Below, piece by piece: positions 44,261-52,279 of a stretch of 64,000 nt of DNA; the first letter of the stretch is position 1, and each line of letters opens with the position of its first letter. The DNA is taken from assembly GCA_024404025.1 (NCBI GenBank), contig JAKSQP010000003.1, positions 62,001 through 126,000 on the forward strand, given 5' to 3'. The stretch comes from Clostridia bacterium (GTDB taxonomy: Bacteria > Bacillota > Clostridia > Oscillospirales > Acutalibacteraceae). The notes beneath the pieces are model-generated. The model was not told the DNA's origin and did no database searches. It saw only the letters and a list, made by a program, of their open reading frames with translations. A program made the position numbers and the translations under genes.

Positions 44261-44289
44261 TTGATTTTTGCGAAAAGATGTGTTAATAT
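44261..44289 (+). promoter_or_regulatory. Promoter of tRNA-Arg
   Basis: TTGATT (44261-44266), a 17-base spacer and TAATAT (44284-44289), ending 30 bases before the tRNA gene. Confidence 0.7.
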
Positions 44290-44318
44290 ACTTTGGCAAT
44301 CAGAACTTGATTGTATTT

Positions 44319-44395
44319 GCGCTGCTAGCTCAGCTGGATAGAGTGTTTGGCTACGAACCAAAAGGTCAGGGGTTCGAGTCCCTTGCAGCGCGCCA
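44319..44395 (+). tRNA. tRNA-Arg (anticodon ACG)
   Basis: A 77-base cloverleaf. The acceptor stem GCGCTGC pairs with GCAGCGC. The anticodon stem TTTGG/CCAAA encloses the loop CTACGAA with anticodon ACG at 44353-44355 (read as ICG, for CGU/CGC/CGA). The T arm has GGTTCGAGTCC. The 3' CCA is encoded (44393-44395). A promoter upstream and a hairpin terminator downstream make it a single-gene unit. Confidence 0.97.
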
Positions 44396-44397
44396 AA

Positions 44398-44432
44398 TTC
44401 AGAGCCACTCTTCTGAGTGGCTCTGAATCTTT
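44398..44432 (+). terminator. Terminator of tRNA-Arg
   Basis: A perfect 13-bp stem (44398-44410 with 44415-44427), TTCT loop, followed by TCTTTAT, starting right after the CCA end. Confidence 0.9.
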
Positions 44433-44440
44433 ATGTTCCG

Positions 44441-44452
44441 AAGGGACTCGAA
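44441..44452. repeat. 12-base inverted copy of the tRNA-Arg T-arm
   Basis: AAGGGACTCGAA is the exact reverse complement of 44373-44384 in the tRNA gene and is followed by GGATGAGCGCC. It may be a relic of a recombination or attachment event at the tRNA 3' end. Confidence 0.4.
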
Positions 44453-44463
44453 GGATGAGCGCC

Positions 44464-44502
44464 ATCAAAAAGCCCATCACCAAACGGTGACGGGCTTTTG
44501 AT
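44464..44502 (-). terminator. Terminator of the first PHP-domain gene
   Basis: AAAAAGCCC...TCACC pairs with GGTGA...GGGCTTTT around an AAAC loop with one mismatch. On the minus strand it follows the stop at 44514 and ends in TTTTTGAT. Confidence 0.8.
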
Positions 44503-44513
44503 ATTGAAATTCA

Positions 44514-45884
44514 TCAAAAAATCTTTCTGTAAAGCTCCTGAAAAACAACATAGATTCTCATGCTTGAGAGGATGTGAACGAGCTTGTCAAGGAATTTCTG
44601 CATATCCGTGCGGTTATCTTCAATAATGAAGCGGGCCATATTTCCGTCATCGCAGGTGAACGGCTGGGAGAAGCATATTCCGCCTTCGCCGATAAGTTGG
44701 AAGCGAACATAGCAGGTTATATCGTCGCTGTGTTCTCTGAGCTTGATTTCGGAAATGATTTTTCCGCCTTCATTTACGGTTGCTTCTTCAAGAATCTTTT
44801 CATTGGCGATCCATTGAATCTTATCCGCATTTTCGGCTGTAACGGTTATGGTATCATTTTCATCGTCAACGGTAATTCCGGTAACACGGGGAAGCGGACC
44901 TTCGCCGACAAAATCATCGGGCATTTCTTTTCTTGCTCTGCGGCCGACAACAAAGAAATTGCCGTTTTTCATTGTTTTTTTAACATTTTCGATGCTGTAT
45001 TCGGGGAGAATGAAATCCATATATGAGGTGTCGATATCAGAAAGCTTGTGAGCGTCGCTGTTGCCGAATCCCCAAACCGTTCTTTCGCCACGGGGAATAA
45101 CATACTGAAGCACCTGATCCCAAAGAATGCGGTCAGATGATGTAACGGAATCAACACGGTTGAGTATTTCCATTCCAAGGCACGAGTTATAGCTGTTGAA
45201 AATATTACCGAAATAACGGACATTTTTTATATCCCTTGCTTTTTCGGGGTGCTTTGCGGAGCCGAGCCAGTCGCCGGGATGATTGATAACCGAAATTCCT
45301 CCGGCTTTTTCAACATTCTTAACGGCATATTCATATCCGTTTTCAAATCCTATGTCGCCCTGACCGAAATCGCAGAAATAACCGTTGACATGGCTTTTTG
45401 TCATTGTTACCATATTAAGCTCAATGGCCGAAGGAACGCAGTTAAGGCCTCTGCCTCCCGTTCTGCCCGATGCTTCGGGAAAAGCGTAGGTTCCGCCGGT
45501 TATTGCGTTGAATTCATCATCGGTAAGCGTTGTTACTTTTCTGCCTGCGATATACTGATAAAGATAAAGCGGAGGCTGATTTGGCTTTTCGTTCCAGTTC
45601 TTTCCGATAACTCCGTGGTCTGCAAAAGCAAGAATATCAAAGCCGTTGTCGTAATAGCCCTTTATCATAACAGCGTAATCCTCTGATGCGTCGCTTATGG
45701 TTGAATGAGTATGAAGATTTGTTTTATAGTGATTTGAAGGGTCTGAAAGAAGCTGTTCAACATCCTTGTAGGGGTTGCTGATTTTGTAATCAACTGTGCT
45801 GACTGCAAAAGCGGGGAGAGATGAGCCTGCAATTAACAGAATGCCGAGAAAAAGAGAAAGTGATTTTTTAAACATTTTTTTCAT
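44514..45884 (-). CDS. Exported PHP-domain phosphoesterase-like protein (1 of 3)
   Basis: A 456-residue secreted protein. The signal peptide has a KKMFKK n-region, a hydrophobic core and PAFA at about 27. The PHP domain follows: NLHTHSTISDAS (HxH metal motif), FADHGV, NHPGDW and GFGNSDAHK. A beta domain (about 330-425) and a hydrophobic, basic C-terminal tail (FLDKLVHIL...YRKIF) end it. PHP domains hydrolyse phosphoesters with three metals. GGAGGCAGC points to ATG 45884; the frame also runs back into repeat copy B. Paralogues lie at 49181 and 50699. Confidence 0.82.
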   Translation of the reverse strand: MKKMFKKSLSLFLGILLIAGSSLPAFAVSTVDYKISNPYKDVEQLLSDPSNHYKTNLHTHSTISDASEDYAVMIKGYYDNGFDILAFADHGVIGKNWNEKPNQPPLYLYQYIAGRKVTTLTDDEFNAITGGTYAFPEASGRTGGRGLNCVPSAIELNMVTMTKSHVNGYFCDFGQGDIGFENGYEYAVKNVEKAGGISVINHPGDWLGSAKHPEKARDIKNVRYFGNIFNSYNSCLGMEILNRVDSVTSSDRILWDQVLQYVIPRGERTVWGFGNSDAHKLSDIDTSYMDFILPEYSIENVKKTMKNGNFFVVGRRARKEMPDDFVGEGPLPRVTGITVDDENDTITVTAENADKIQWIANEKILEEATVNEGGKIISEIKLREHSDDITCYVRFQLIGEGGICFSQPFTCDDGNMARFIIEDNRTDMQKFLDKLVHILSSMRIYVVFQELYRKIF

Positions 45885-45913
45885 ATTGCTGCCTCCGTAA
45901 ATATTTTTTTGCC

Positions 45914-46193
45914 TAGGCAAAAGGGAGTCGAACTCAATATGGTTTTGGCGACACCTTTTTGCCGATATTTTGTTAAAAATGCTCGGAATACACAAAGTAT
46001 TCCTGCGCTTTTCGCCTCATCTCGGCAGAAAATCTGTCTGCCAAAACTGCGAAGCACCTTAAAATGTTGAAATTTGCGTGCAGTCCGGTGTTTCTTCGAC
46101 GAAGACATACTCCCGTATTTCAAGGAGAAAAACGCCGGAATGTGCGTGAAGTTCGCTTTTTAAGGCATATAGGGTTCGAATCTCTTTTGCCTA
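45914..46193 (-). repeat. 280-bp structured repeat, copy B
   Basis: Reverse-oriented homologue of copy A (11409-11689), with matched blocks at 46158-46168, 46139-46150, 46115-46134 and 46054-46066. Its terminal inverted repeat (TAGGCAAAAG... and ...CTTTTGCCTA, imperfect over about 27 bases) is unrelated in sequence to that of copy A although it occupies the same position. Both ends contain TTCGA, as in a tRNA T-loop. An internal hairpin GGAATAC/GTATTCC lies at 45985-46003. It fills most of the gene-free stretch between two divergent exported-protein genes. Confidence 0.75.
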
Positions 46194-46319
46194 TCCCATT
46201 TTATCACAGCGTTTCCGATTTATCAACGGTTTAAAAAAGATGAAAAAAAATAAAATTTGTTGACTTATTTTTTATATTATGTAAAAATATATATATTAAA
46301 TTCCGGAAGAGGTATGGAT

Positions 46320-47153
46320 ATGAAAAAAGCGGTTTCCGTTGTTCTTTCAGCTTTGATAATCGTTCTTTCTTTTTCTGTTGTTTCGTACGCCGATGAAGAA
46401 AAGCTGAATTATGTTGTGCTCGGCGATTCAATTGCGCTTGGTTTCGGTATTTATAATAATGACAAAGCCTGCTATGGCAGAATCGTTGCAAACACAAACG
46501 GATATAATTATTCAAATTATGCCGTCAACGGATGGAGAACGATGGATCTCAAGGAGCAGATAAAGCAGGAAGAAGTCAGAAATGATATAGAAAAAGCGGA
46601 TATCATTAGCCTTTCCATCGGCGGAAACGATTATCTTCAGCAGAATCTGCCCGTGCTTTTTGTTGATGTTGTGACAAAGGAATTTCATTATATCGACGAT
46701 ATTGAAGAGATTTTCAGAGAGAATTTTTCAGAGATCATTTCAACGATAAGGGAATATAATCCCGATGCAATGATTCTTGTTCAGACACTTTATAATCCGA
46801 GATTTGATCTTTTAAGAGGTTTTTACGGCATTGCGGTTGAAAGAATCAACAGAAGCATTTACGCTTATATTGACGAAAATCCGGGTGAGTTTGAAATAGT
46901 AGATGTTTATTCGGTGTTTACCGCAGATCATCCTGAATATATCGCCTTTGATACCGTTCATCCGAGCGCAGAGGGAAATTACAGACTTGCAAAGCTTGTT
47001 CTCGAAAAGCTCGCTGAACTCGGAATTGCGTGCGAAAACGATATTGTTATCGAAACAAGAGGAATTGATCAAATTCCTTATCTTTCAACAGTTATCAAAT
47101 TTTTCAGAGATCTTATTGCCGGCATTTTTGCTCTTGTTTCGGCGGGAGTATAG
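46320..47153 (+). CDS. Exported SGNH/GDSL hydrolase
   Basis: A 277-residue secreted esterase. Signal peptide (about 1-24, ending SYADEE). Block I VLGDSIALGFG (catalytic Ser near 36), block III SIGGNDYLQ (oxyanion Asn) and block V DTVHPSAEGN (Asp/His). The family deacylates lipids or glycans. The tail (YLSTVIKFFRDLIAGIFALV) is an amphipathic, hydrophobic helix like those of its neighbours. GGAAGAGG supports ATG 46320. The AT-rich upstream region has TTGACT at 46260 as a possible -35. The lipase follows after 29 bases. Confidence 0.85.
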   Translation: MKKAVSVVLSALIIVLSFSVVSYADEEKLNYVVLGDSIALGFGIYNNDKACYGRIVANTNGYNYSNYAVNGWRTMDLKEQIKQEEVRNDIEKADIISLSIGGNDYLQQNLPVLFVDVVTKEFHYIDDIEEIFRENFSEIISTIREYNPDAMILVQTLYNPRFDLLRGFYGIAVERINRSIYAYIDENPGEFEIVDVYSVFTADHPEYIAFDTVHPSAEGNYRLAKLVLEKLAELGIACENDIVIETRGIDQIPYLSTVIKFFRDLIAGIFALVSAGV

Positions 47154-47182
47154 TTTTACTCATTCAATTAAGGAGGATATAT

Positions 47183-49078
47183 ATGAAAAAGTTGATTTCA
47201 GTTCTGCTCTGCGCTGCAATTATTATCGGCACGCTCGGCACAATGGCAATTGCATACGAAAAAGAAGATGTTTCGCCCTATCCCGTTGTTCTTGTTCCGG
47301 GATTCAGCGGCGCATGGCTTATGAACGGCGATGACCCTGAAACTGCTGAAAATGCATGGGCAGGCGCAGATTTCAGCGGACTTCTTCCGTCTGTTTTAGA
47401 CCGTATTCTTGAAATAGGCACCGGTCTTGCAGTTATGAATTTTGATAATGCGCAGATGATAGGCAGAATCGTTGCCGAAGAAATCGAGAAAAACTGGCCT
47501 CTTATGCAGTGCAATCCCGACGGAACAAGCAAATATAATGTTAAACCTTATTATACGGATGCGGCAGACACCAATACGAAGATTCTTGAAGAAAGAGATT
47601 TGGGATTCTGCGAGTACGAAAGAGAATATAACGATGTTCTCTGCGGCATAATCGGAGAAGAAAATGTTTATAATTTCGGCGTTGACTGGAGAATGGGCAG
47701 CGAATACTGCGCAACGAAGCTCAACGAATATATCAAATCCGTTAAAGAATACAGCGGCAGCGAAAAGGTCAATGTTTTTGCCGTCAGCCAGGGAGGGCAG
47801 ATAGCTTCAACTTATCTTGCTCTTTATGGCGAAAGCATGGATGTTAACAATATTGTGCTTTCTTCTCCCGCAATCGGCGGTTCCGCTCTTGCTTCGGATC
47901 TTCTTTCAAGAAAGGTCAGCATCGACGAGCAGACGCTGATGATGCTTATTGAGCACGGAATGTATATGGAAGAAGATATCGAATGGCTTCTTCGTGCAAA
48001 TGAGCTCGGCTTCCTTGATGATATTTTCAATGCAATGGTTCCGAATGTTGCCGATTCAATCGGTTATTGGCAGAGCATCTGGGATTTTGTTCCCATGCAG
48101 TTCTACGAAGACCTTAAAAAAGAATATCTCAATAAACCCGAAAATGCTCCGATGGTTGAAAGCTCCGACAGATTCCATTATGAAATTCTGCCTACGATCA
48201 AGGAAAAATTCCGCCTTCTTCAATCACAGGGTATGAATATCAATATTATCACCGGCTCCGGTGACAGAATGGTAAGCGGACTTGATGTTAATTCAGACGG
48301 AATTATTCCGACCTATTCGGCAACCGGCGCAACCTGTGCTCCTTTCGGAAAGCGTTTTTCGGATGGCTATAATCAGGTTGAGGAATGGGACGGCAAATAT
48401 AAGGTTTCGCCCGATATGACAATTGATGCTTCAACCTGCTATCTGCCCGATAATACATGGTTTTCCGACCACAGCTATCACGCATGGAGCTGGTTCAGCG
48501 ATTGCACAAAGGATCTTGCTCTCAAGCTTATGATAACCGATGAAATCAAGGATGTTTATTCCGATCCGAAGTATCCGCAGTTCCTTTGGGCGGATAATCT
48601 TTCAAAGACAATTTCATTCAATCTCGTTTCGTCTGAAAACGGAATTATGAACGGCGATGTTGATTCGATCAAAGTCAGAAACGTGCTTGAAGAAAGCGAT
48701 GTGAAAATCACCGCAGTTTATTGTAATGAACTGAAGCTTAAATTCGATGTCGGAAGCGGAGTTAAGCTTGCTCCCGGCGAAGAAGCGGTAATTCCGTTTG
48801 AGGGCGATATTCCGCAGACTTCAAAGCAGTGCATACACATTTCGGTTTATTATAAGGCAGACACAATAACGCCGTTCAATTACTCAACAAGAGGATTTAC
48901 GGTTATGAACGGAGAGGCAGCCGAGCCGCTTGAAAGGTCGGTCGATATTCCCGATCCGGGCATTCTCGGAAATTTAAGGATTCCTTTTGCTTCGCTTCTT
49001 CTTAAAAAACTCGGTCTTTATGAGCTTGTTTCGATGGCTCTGACAGTTCTTTATTGCAGAATAATAAATATATTCTGA
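47183..49078 (+). CDS. Exported alpha/beta-hydrolase, LCAT/lipase-like
   Basis: A 631-residue secreted hydrolase. Signal peptide (about 1-25, ending AIAYEKE). VVLVPGFSGAWLM near 34 is a lipase oxyanion-type start. The nucleophile elbow AVSQGGQIA near 203 has Ala in place of the first Gly of GxSxG, as in some bacterial lipases. A candidate active-site His lies in DHSYHAW near 428. A beta domain (about 470-585) and a hydrophobic C-terminal tail follow. The fold resembles lecithin:cholesterol acyltransferases. TAAGGAGG precedes the ATG. Probable operon with the SGNH hydrolase. Confidence 0.78.
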   Translation: MKKLISVLLCAAIIIGTLGTMAIAYEKEDVSPYPVVLVPGFSGAWLMNGDDPETAENAWAGADFSGLLPSVLDRILEIGTGLAVMNFDNAQMIGRIVAEEIEKNWPLMQCNPDGTSKYNVKPYYTDAADTNTKILEERDLGFCEYEREYNDVLCGIIGEENVYNFGVDWRMGSEYCATKLNEYIKSVKEYSGSEKVNVFAVSQGGQIASTYLALYGESMDVNNIVLSSPAIGGSALASDLLSRKVSIDEQTLMMLIEHGMYMEEDIEWLLRANELGFLDDIFNAMVPNVADSIGYWQSIWDFVPMQFYEDLKKEYLNKPENAPMVESSDRFHYEILPTIKEKFRLLQSQGMNINIITGSGDRMVSGLDVNSDGIIPTYSATGATCAPFGKRFSDGYNQVEEWDGKYKVSPDMTIDASTCYLPDNTWFSDHSYHAWSWFSDCTKDLALKLMITDEIKDVYSDPKYPQFLWADNLSKTISFNLVSSENGIMNGDVDSIKVRNVLEESDVKITAVYCNELKLKFDVGSGVKLAPGEEAVIPFEGDIPQTSKQCIHISVYYKADTITPFNYSTRGFTVMNGEAAEPLERSVDIPDPGILGNLRIPFASLLLKKLGLYELVSMALTVLYCRIINIF

Positions 49079-49087
49079 TTTTCGGGA

Positions 49088-49114
49088 ACGGGAGTTTTAC
49101 TTCCGTGCTTTTAA
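49088..49114 (+). terminator. Terminator after the lipase gene
   Basis: ACGGGAG pairs with CTTCCGT (one G-T) around TTTTA, followed by GCTTTTAAT. Confidence 0.6.
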
Positions 49115-49124
49115 TAAATGATCA

Positions 49125-49153
49125 TTGACGAAAACTACATAAAGTGTTAATAT
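49125..49153 (+). promoter_or_regulatory. Promoter of the PHP2-PHP3 operon
   Basis: TTGACG (49125-49130), a 17-base spacer and TAATAT (49148-49153), 28 bases before the ATG at 49181. Confidence 0.75.
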
Positions 49154-49180
49154 TTTATCTTGATCTGAAGGAGTTTTTTT

Positions 49181-50686
49181 ATGAAAAAAATAATTGCATC
49201 GGTTCTGTCGCTTCTTATGATTTTTTCCGCTGCCGCAATTCCCGCATCGGCCGAAAAAATTGAATATACAATAGAAAATCCTTATGCAGACATTGATTTT
49301 TCAACATGGAAGGGATATAAAACGCAGCTTCATTGCCACACTACCGCAAGCGACGGATATATGACGATCAAGGAAGCGATAGACGGTTATTATGCTCTTG
49401 ATTACGATATAGTTGCCATTACCGACCACGGCACAACAAATCTCGGATGGGATAAAGCTCCCAACACTATTCCCATTATGAGGGCGATCAAAAAAGAGCG
49501 CACCGGCGGCGCAAAGAATCCGATAATCCCTCTTTCAATGGAGGAATATACCGGCTACACAAACGGCACGAGAGAAAGCTCTGTTTATACCTTTGAAAGA
49601 GACGGCAAACAGGTCAGCACGGAAAGAAGCAGAACTCACGAAAACGGTCTTCTTGATGTTCCGCAGGGCAATGAGCTTAATATGGCAACTCCCAAGTGCG
49701 ACTGCCATCTGACCTGCTATTTCAGCAATTACGGCCAGGGTTATGCAGGTGTTTACGGCGATTATGAAACTCCGTCAAAGCAGGTTGCAAAAGACGGCGG
49801 TATCACAATGCTTTCTCATATCGGAGAATATGTTTATCCCGAAAAGGATTCAGCGGACCATGTCGGCAAAAAGGTTGATGAATATTTTGTCAATAAGTTT
49901 GCGAGAATCTTCCTCGATAATCCTCATTCAAGCGTTGGTATGGGCATCAACAGCGCAACCGATGCTCACACCCGCTGTGACAGAATTCTCTATGATCAGA
50001 TTCTTCAGAAGACAATTCCAAACGGTGTTACTCCCTGGGGCTTCTGCTTCTCCGATTCTCACAGCATAACTTCCATCAACGATGCCTATACGGTTATGTG
50101 GATGCCGGAGCTTACAAACGAAGCATTCCGAAATTGTATGGTCAACGGTCAGTTCTTTGCCGTTTCTCATTTTTCAAACGGCTTTGAGCTTAACGGTATG
50201 CAGGAGATGGAGGGCTATCTTGACGAAAACTGCGATAATGTTGAATGGTGGAAGGATAATACTCCAAAGGTCAACAAGGTTGAAGTTGATGAAGAAAACG
50301 ATATAATCAAGGTTTGGGGCGAAAACTTCAACTATATTACGTGGGTTTCCAACGGCAATGTTGTGCTTCGTGATTATGACTGCGAGAGCGGCTATGCAGA
50401 GCTTGATCTTCATTCGGAAGAGCTTCTTGACGATATCAATATGTTTGTCAGATTCTACATTTCAGGGGACAACGGAATTTGCTATTCGCAGCCAATGGTA
50501 ATCAGAAAGAACGGCGAAAGCTTTGCTCCGGTTGATGTTCCTAAAACTCACGATCTGCCTGCTTTCCTCAGAGGACTTGTGACCGTTCTTGATGTTCTTC
50601 TCTTTAAGTGGAGTCCGGTTATATGGGCATTCAAATATTTTGCACTCGGTTATAATCCTCTTGAGCAGCTCTTTAAACTTTATTAA
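49181..50686 (+). CDS. Exported PHP-domain phosphoesterase-like protein (2 of 3)
   Basis: A 501-residue secreted protein. Signal peptide (about 1-24, ending PASAEK). The PHP domain has LHCHTTASDGY, AITDHGT, SHIGEY and GFCFSDSHS. A beta domain follows (about 360-450), then a long aromatic and hydrophobic tail (FLRGLVTVLDVLLFKW...EQLFKLY). The YTIENPYADIDF segment after the signal is shared with both paralogues. AAGGAG supports the ATG. PHP3 begins 13 bases after its stop. Confidence 0.82.
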   Translation: MKKIIASVLSLLMIFSAAAIPASAEKIEYTIENPYADIDFSTWKGYKTQLHCHTTASDGYMTIKEAIDGYYALDYDIVAITDHGTTNLGWDKAPNTIPIMRAIKKERTGGAKNPIIPLSMEEYTGYTNGTRESSVYTFERDGKQVSTERSRTHENGLLDVPQGNELNMATPKCDCHLTCYFSNYGQGYAGVYGDYETPSKQVAKDGGITMLSHIGEYVYPEKDSADHVGKKVDEYFVNKFARIFLDNPHSSVGMGINSATDAHTRCDRILYDQILQKTIPNGVTPWGFCFSDSHSITSINDAYTVMWMPELTNEAFRNCMVNGQFFAVSHFSNGFELNGMQEMEGYLDENCDNVEWWKDNTPKVNKVEVDEENDIIKVWGENFNYITWVSNGNVVLRDYDCESGYAELDLHSEELLDDINMFVRFYISGDNGICYSQPMVIRKNGESFAPVDVPKTHDLPAFLRGLVTVLDVLLFKWSPVIWAFKYFALGYNPLEQLFKLY

Positions 50687-50698
50687 ACGGTGATAAAT

Positions 50699-52045
50699 AT
50701 GAAAAAAATAATTTCCGCATTTCTTGCAGTTCTTATTCTTGCTTCTGCTCTCTGTCTTCCCGTTTCGGCGGAAAGAAGCGGAGTTCAGTATACGATTATA
50801 AATCCTTATAAGGATGTTGACTGGGCAAACTCCGAAACCTATAAAGCCTGCCTTCATTGCCACACAAACGCCAGCGACGGCGAATGCGACCTCAATGAAT
50901 GGATCGGCCTTTATTATGATGCAGGCTATGATATTCTTGCAATTACCGACCACGGCGTTATCAACAACGGCTGGAATAAAGAAAAGAGAACAAACGGCAT
51001 TTTCAACGGCTTCAAATCCGTTTCGCCTCTTACCGATGAACAGTATTCAAGATATATCAACGGCACGGACAGAAACGGCAGAGGCATTGTTGACATTACC
51101 GGCGGCATTGAATGCAACATGGCAGTTGTTTCAAAGACCCATGTTAATGGCTATTGGACAACCTACGGTCAGGGTGTCTGGGGCAAGGAAAATGACTATG
51201 AAACCGCTCCGAAGGAAATCGAAAAGAGCGGAGGTTACAGCGTTCTCAACCATGTAGGCGACTGGGTAAATTCCAATAATTATCCCGCCCGTTCACATAA
51301 TCCGTTCTATATCAACTATTTTGCAAATATTTTCACAAAATATAAAACCTGCCTCGGAATGGAAATCATCAATAACACCGATAACTGCACGAGAGCGGAC
51401 CGTGAGCTTTGGGATGAACTTCTTTCGGTTGTTATTCCTACAGGCAGGAATATATGGGCTTTTGCGGATGACGATTCCGAATACAGAGATGAAGTCGGCC
51501 GCTCATTCGAGCTTTTCCCGATGACCTCAAACAGCGAAGAAAATGTTAAGAATGCGATGATAAACGGCGCTTTCTTTGCCGCAAGCAAATATCAGAAGAA
51601 TCCGGCGAGAAAGAATGAAATCGAGGGCGACGGACTTGTTCCTCTTGTTACCGATATTAAAATCAACGGCAATGTAATTACCGTTGAGTGCGACAAGGAT
51701 AGAGGATGCGACACAATTGAATGGGTTTCGGACGGAAAGGTTATCGCAGCTGATAATTCCGGCTCCTGCTCATATACTCTGAACCTCAATGATTATGACG
51801 GAAATCTCGGCTGCTATGTGCGCTTTGTGCTTAAGAGCGTTTCTCACGGCGTAACTTATTCTCAGGCGTTTGAGCTTCAGTATGATGGCAGAGTGAATAA
51901 GGAAATTCCGGCTTCTCCGATTCCCGAAAACTTCCTCGGCAGAATCTTCTGGCTCTGGTATCAGAGACTGAGCGTTACTCTTGCAGATCTCATCGGCGAA
52001 AAGATTGCCGATAAACTCGGTAAAATTCCCGTTGTTGCAGAATAA
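50699..52045 (+). CDS. Exported PHP-domain phosphoesterase-like protein (3 of 3)
   Basis: A 448-residue secreted protein, paralogous to its upstream neighbour. Signal peptide ending PVSAER. PHP motifs LHCHTNASDGE, AITDHGV and NHVGDW are present, but the last motif is FADDDSEY, so the histidine of the usual DxH is lost. The C-terminus (FLGRIFWLWYQRLSV...KIADKLGK) is amphipathic. ACGGTGA at suitable spacing supports ATG 50699 over the in-frame GTG 50690. The missing ligand suggests changed metal content or a binding role. Confidence 0.8.
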   Translation: MKKIISAFLAVLILASALCLPVSAERSGVQYTIINPYKDVDWANSETYKACLHCHTNASDGECDLNEWIGLYYDAGYDILAITDHGVINNGWNKEKRTNGIFNGFKSVSPLTDEQYSRYINGTDRNGRGIVDITGGIECNMAVVSKTHVNGYWTTYGQGVWGKENDYETAPKEIEKSGGYSVLNHVGDWVNSNNYPARSHNPFYINYFANIFTKYKTCLGMEIINNTDNCTRADRELWDELLSVVIPTGRNIWAFADDDSEYRDEVGRSFELFPMTSNSEENVKNAMINGAFFAASKYQKNPARKNEIEGDGLVPLVTDIKINGNVITVECDKDRGCDTIEWVSDGKVIAADNSGSCSYTLNLNDYDGNLGCYVRFVLKSVSHGVTYSQAFELQYDGRVNKEIPASPIPENFLGRIFWLWYQRLSVTLADLIGEKIADKLGKIPVVAE

Positions 52046-52138
52046 CCGAGTGATGATAAAATGAACCCATTTCACTTTATAATGGGCATCTGCTTCGTTG
52101 CTCTCATTCGCAATACACAAAGTATTACTCACTCGGTT
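52044..52138 (+). promoter_or_regulatory. Leader with a 10-bp closing stem ahead of a peptide gene
   Basis: AACCGAGTGA (52044-52053) is the exact reverse complement of TCACTCGGTT (52129-52138), and AAGGAGGA begins right after it. Inside lie a CCCAT/ATGGG hairpin and AATACACAAAGTATT (52112-52126), a 15-mer also present in repeat copy B. A short frame from ATG 52061 runs through the leader. This arrangement could control the peptide gene. Confidence 0.45.
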
Positions 52139-52152
52139 AAGGAGGATTTATC

Positions 52153-52233
52153 ATGGTACTTTTCAGAGGCTTCGTATGGGCGATATGGGCTTTCTGTGAA
52201 CTCATTCGCAACGGAATAGAAGCAATATTCTGA
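52153..52233 (+). CDS. 26-residue hydrophobic peptide
   Basis: A short frame with an excellent site (AAGGAGGA, six bases before the ATG). The product (MVLFRGFVWAIWAFCELIRN, then GIEAIF) is Trp/Phe-rich, amphipathic and long enough for one membrane helix. It resembles the C-terminal tails of the exported enzymes encoded upstream. A terminator follows 11 bases later. The leader frame contains a similar FVALIRNTQSI segment, as if the peptide gene had been duplicated. Function unknown; a membrane peptide, toxin-like peptide or regulator are all possible. Confidence 0.55.
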   Translation: MVLFRGFVWAIWAFCELIRNGIEAIF

Positions 52234-52243
52234 TTTAAACTGT

Positions 52244-52279
52244 AAAAACAGCGGTGTTCGATTAACACCGCTGTTTTTT
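52244..52279. terminator. Bidirectional terminator after the peptide gene
   Basis: A perfect 15-bp stem (52244-52258 with 52264-52278), CGATT loop, A-run on the left and T-run on the right. It overlaps the stop codon of the convergent YhhN-like gene. Confidence 0.9.

Noticed and set aside
45914..46193. tRNA or tRNA-like gene, because both ends contain a TTCGA T-loop-like motif
   Set aside because: No anticodon arm or acceptor pairing of tRNA length; the ends pair with each other over about 280 bases and the interior matches repeat copy A.
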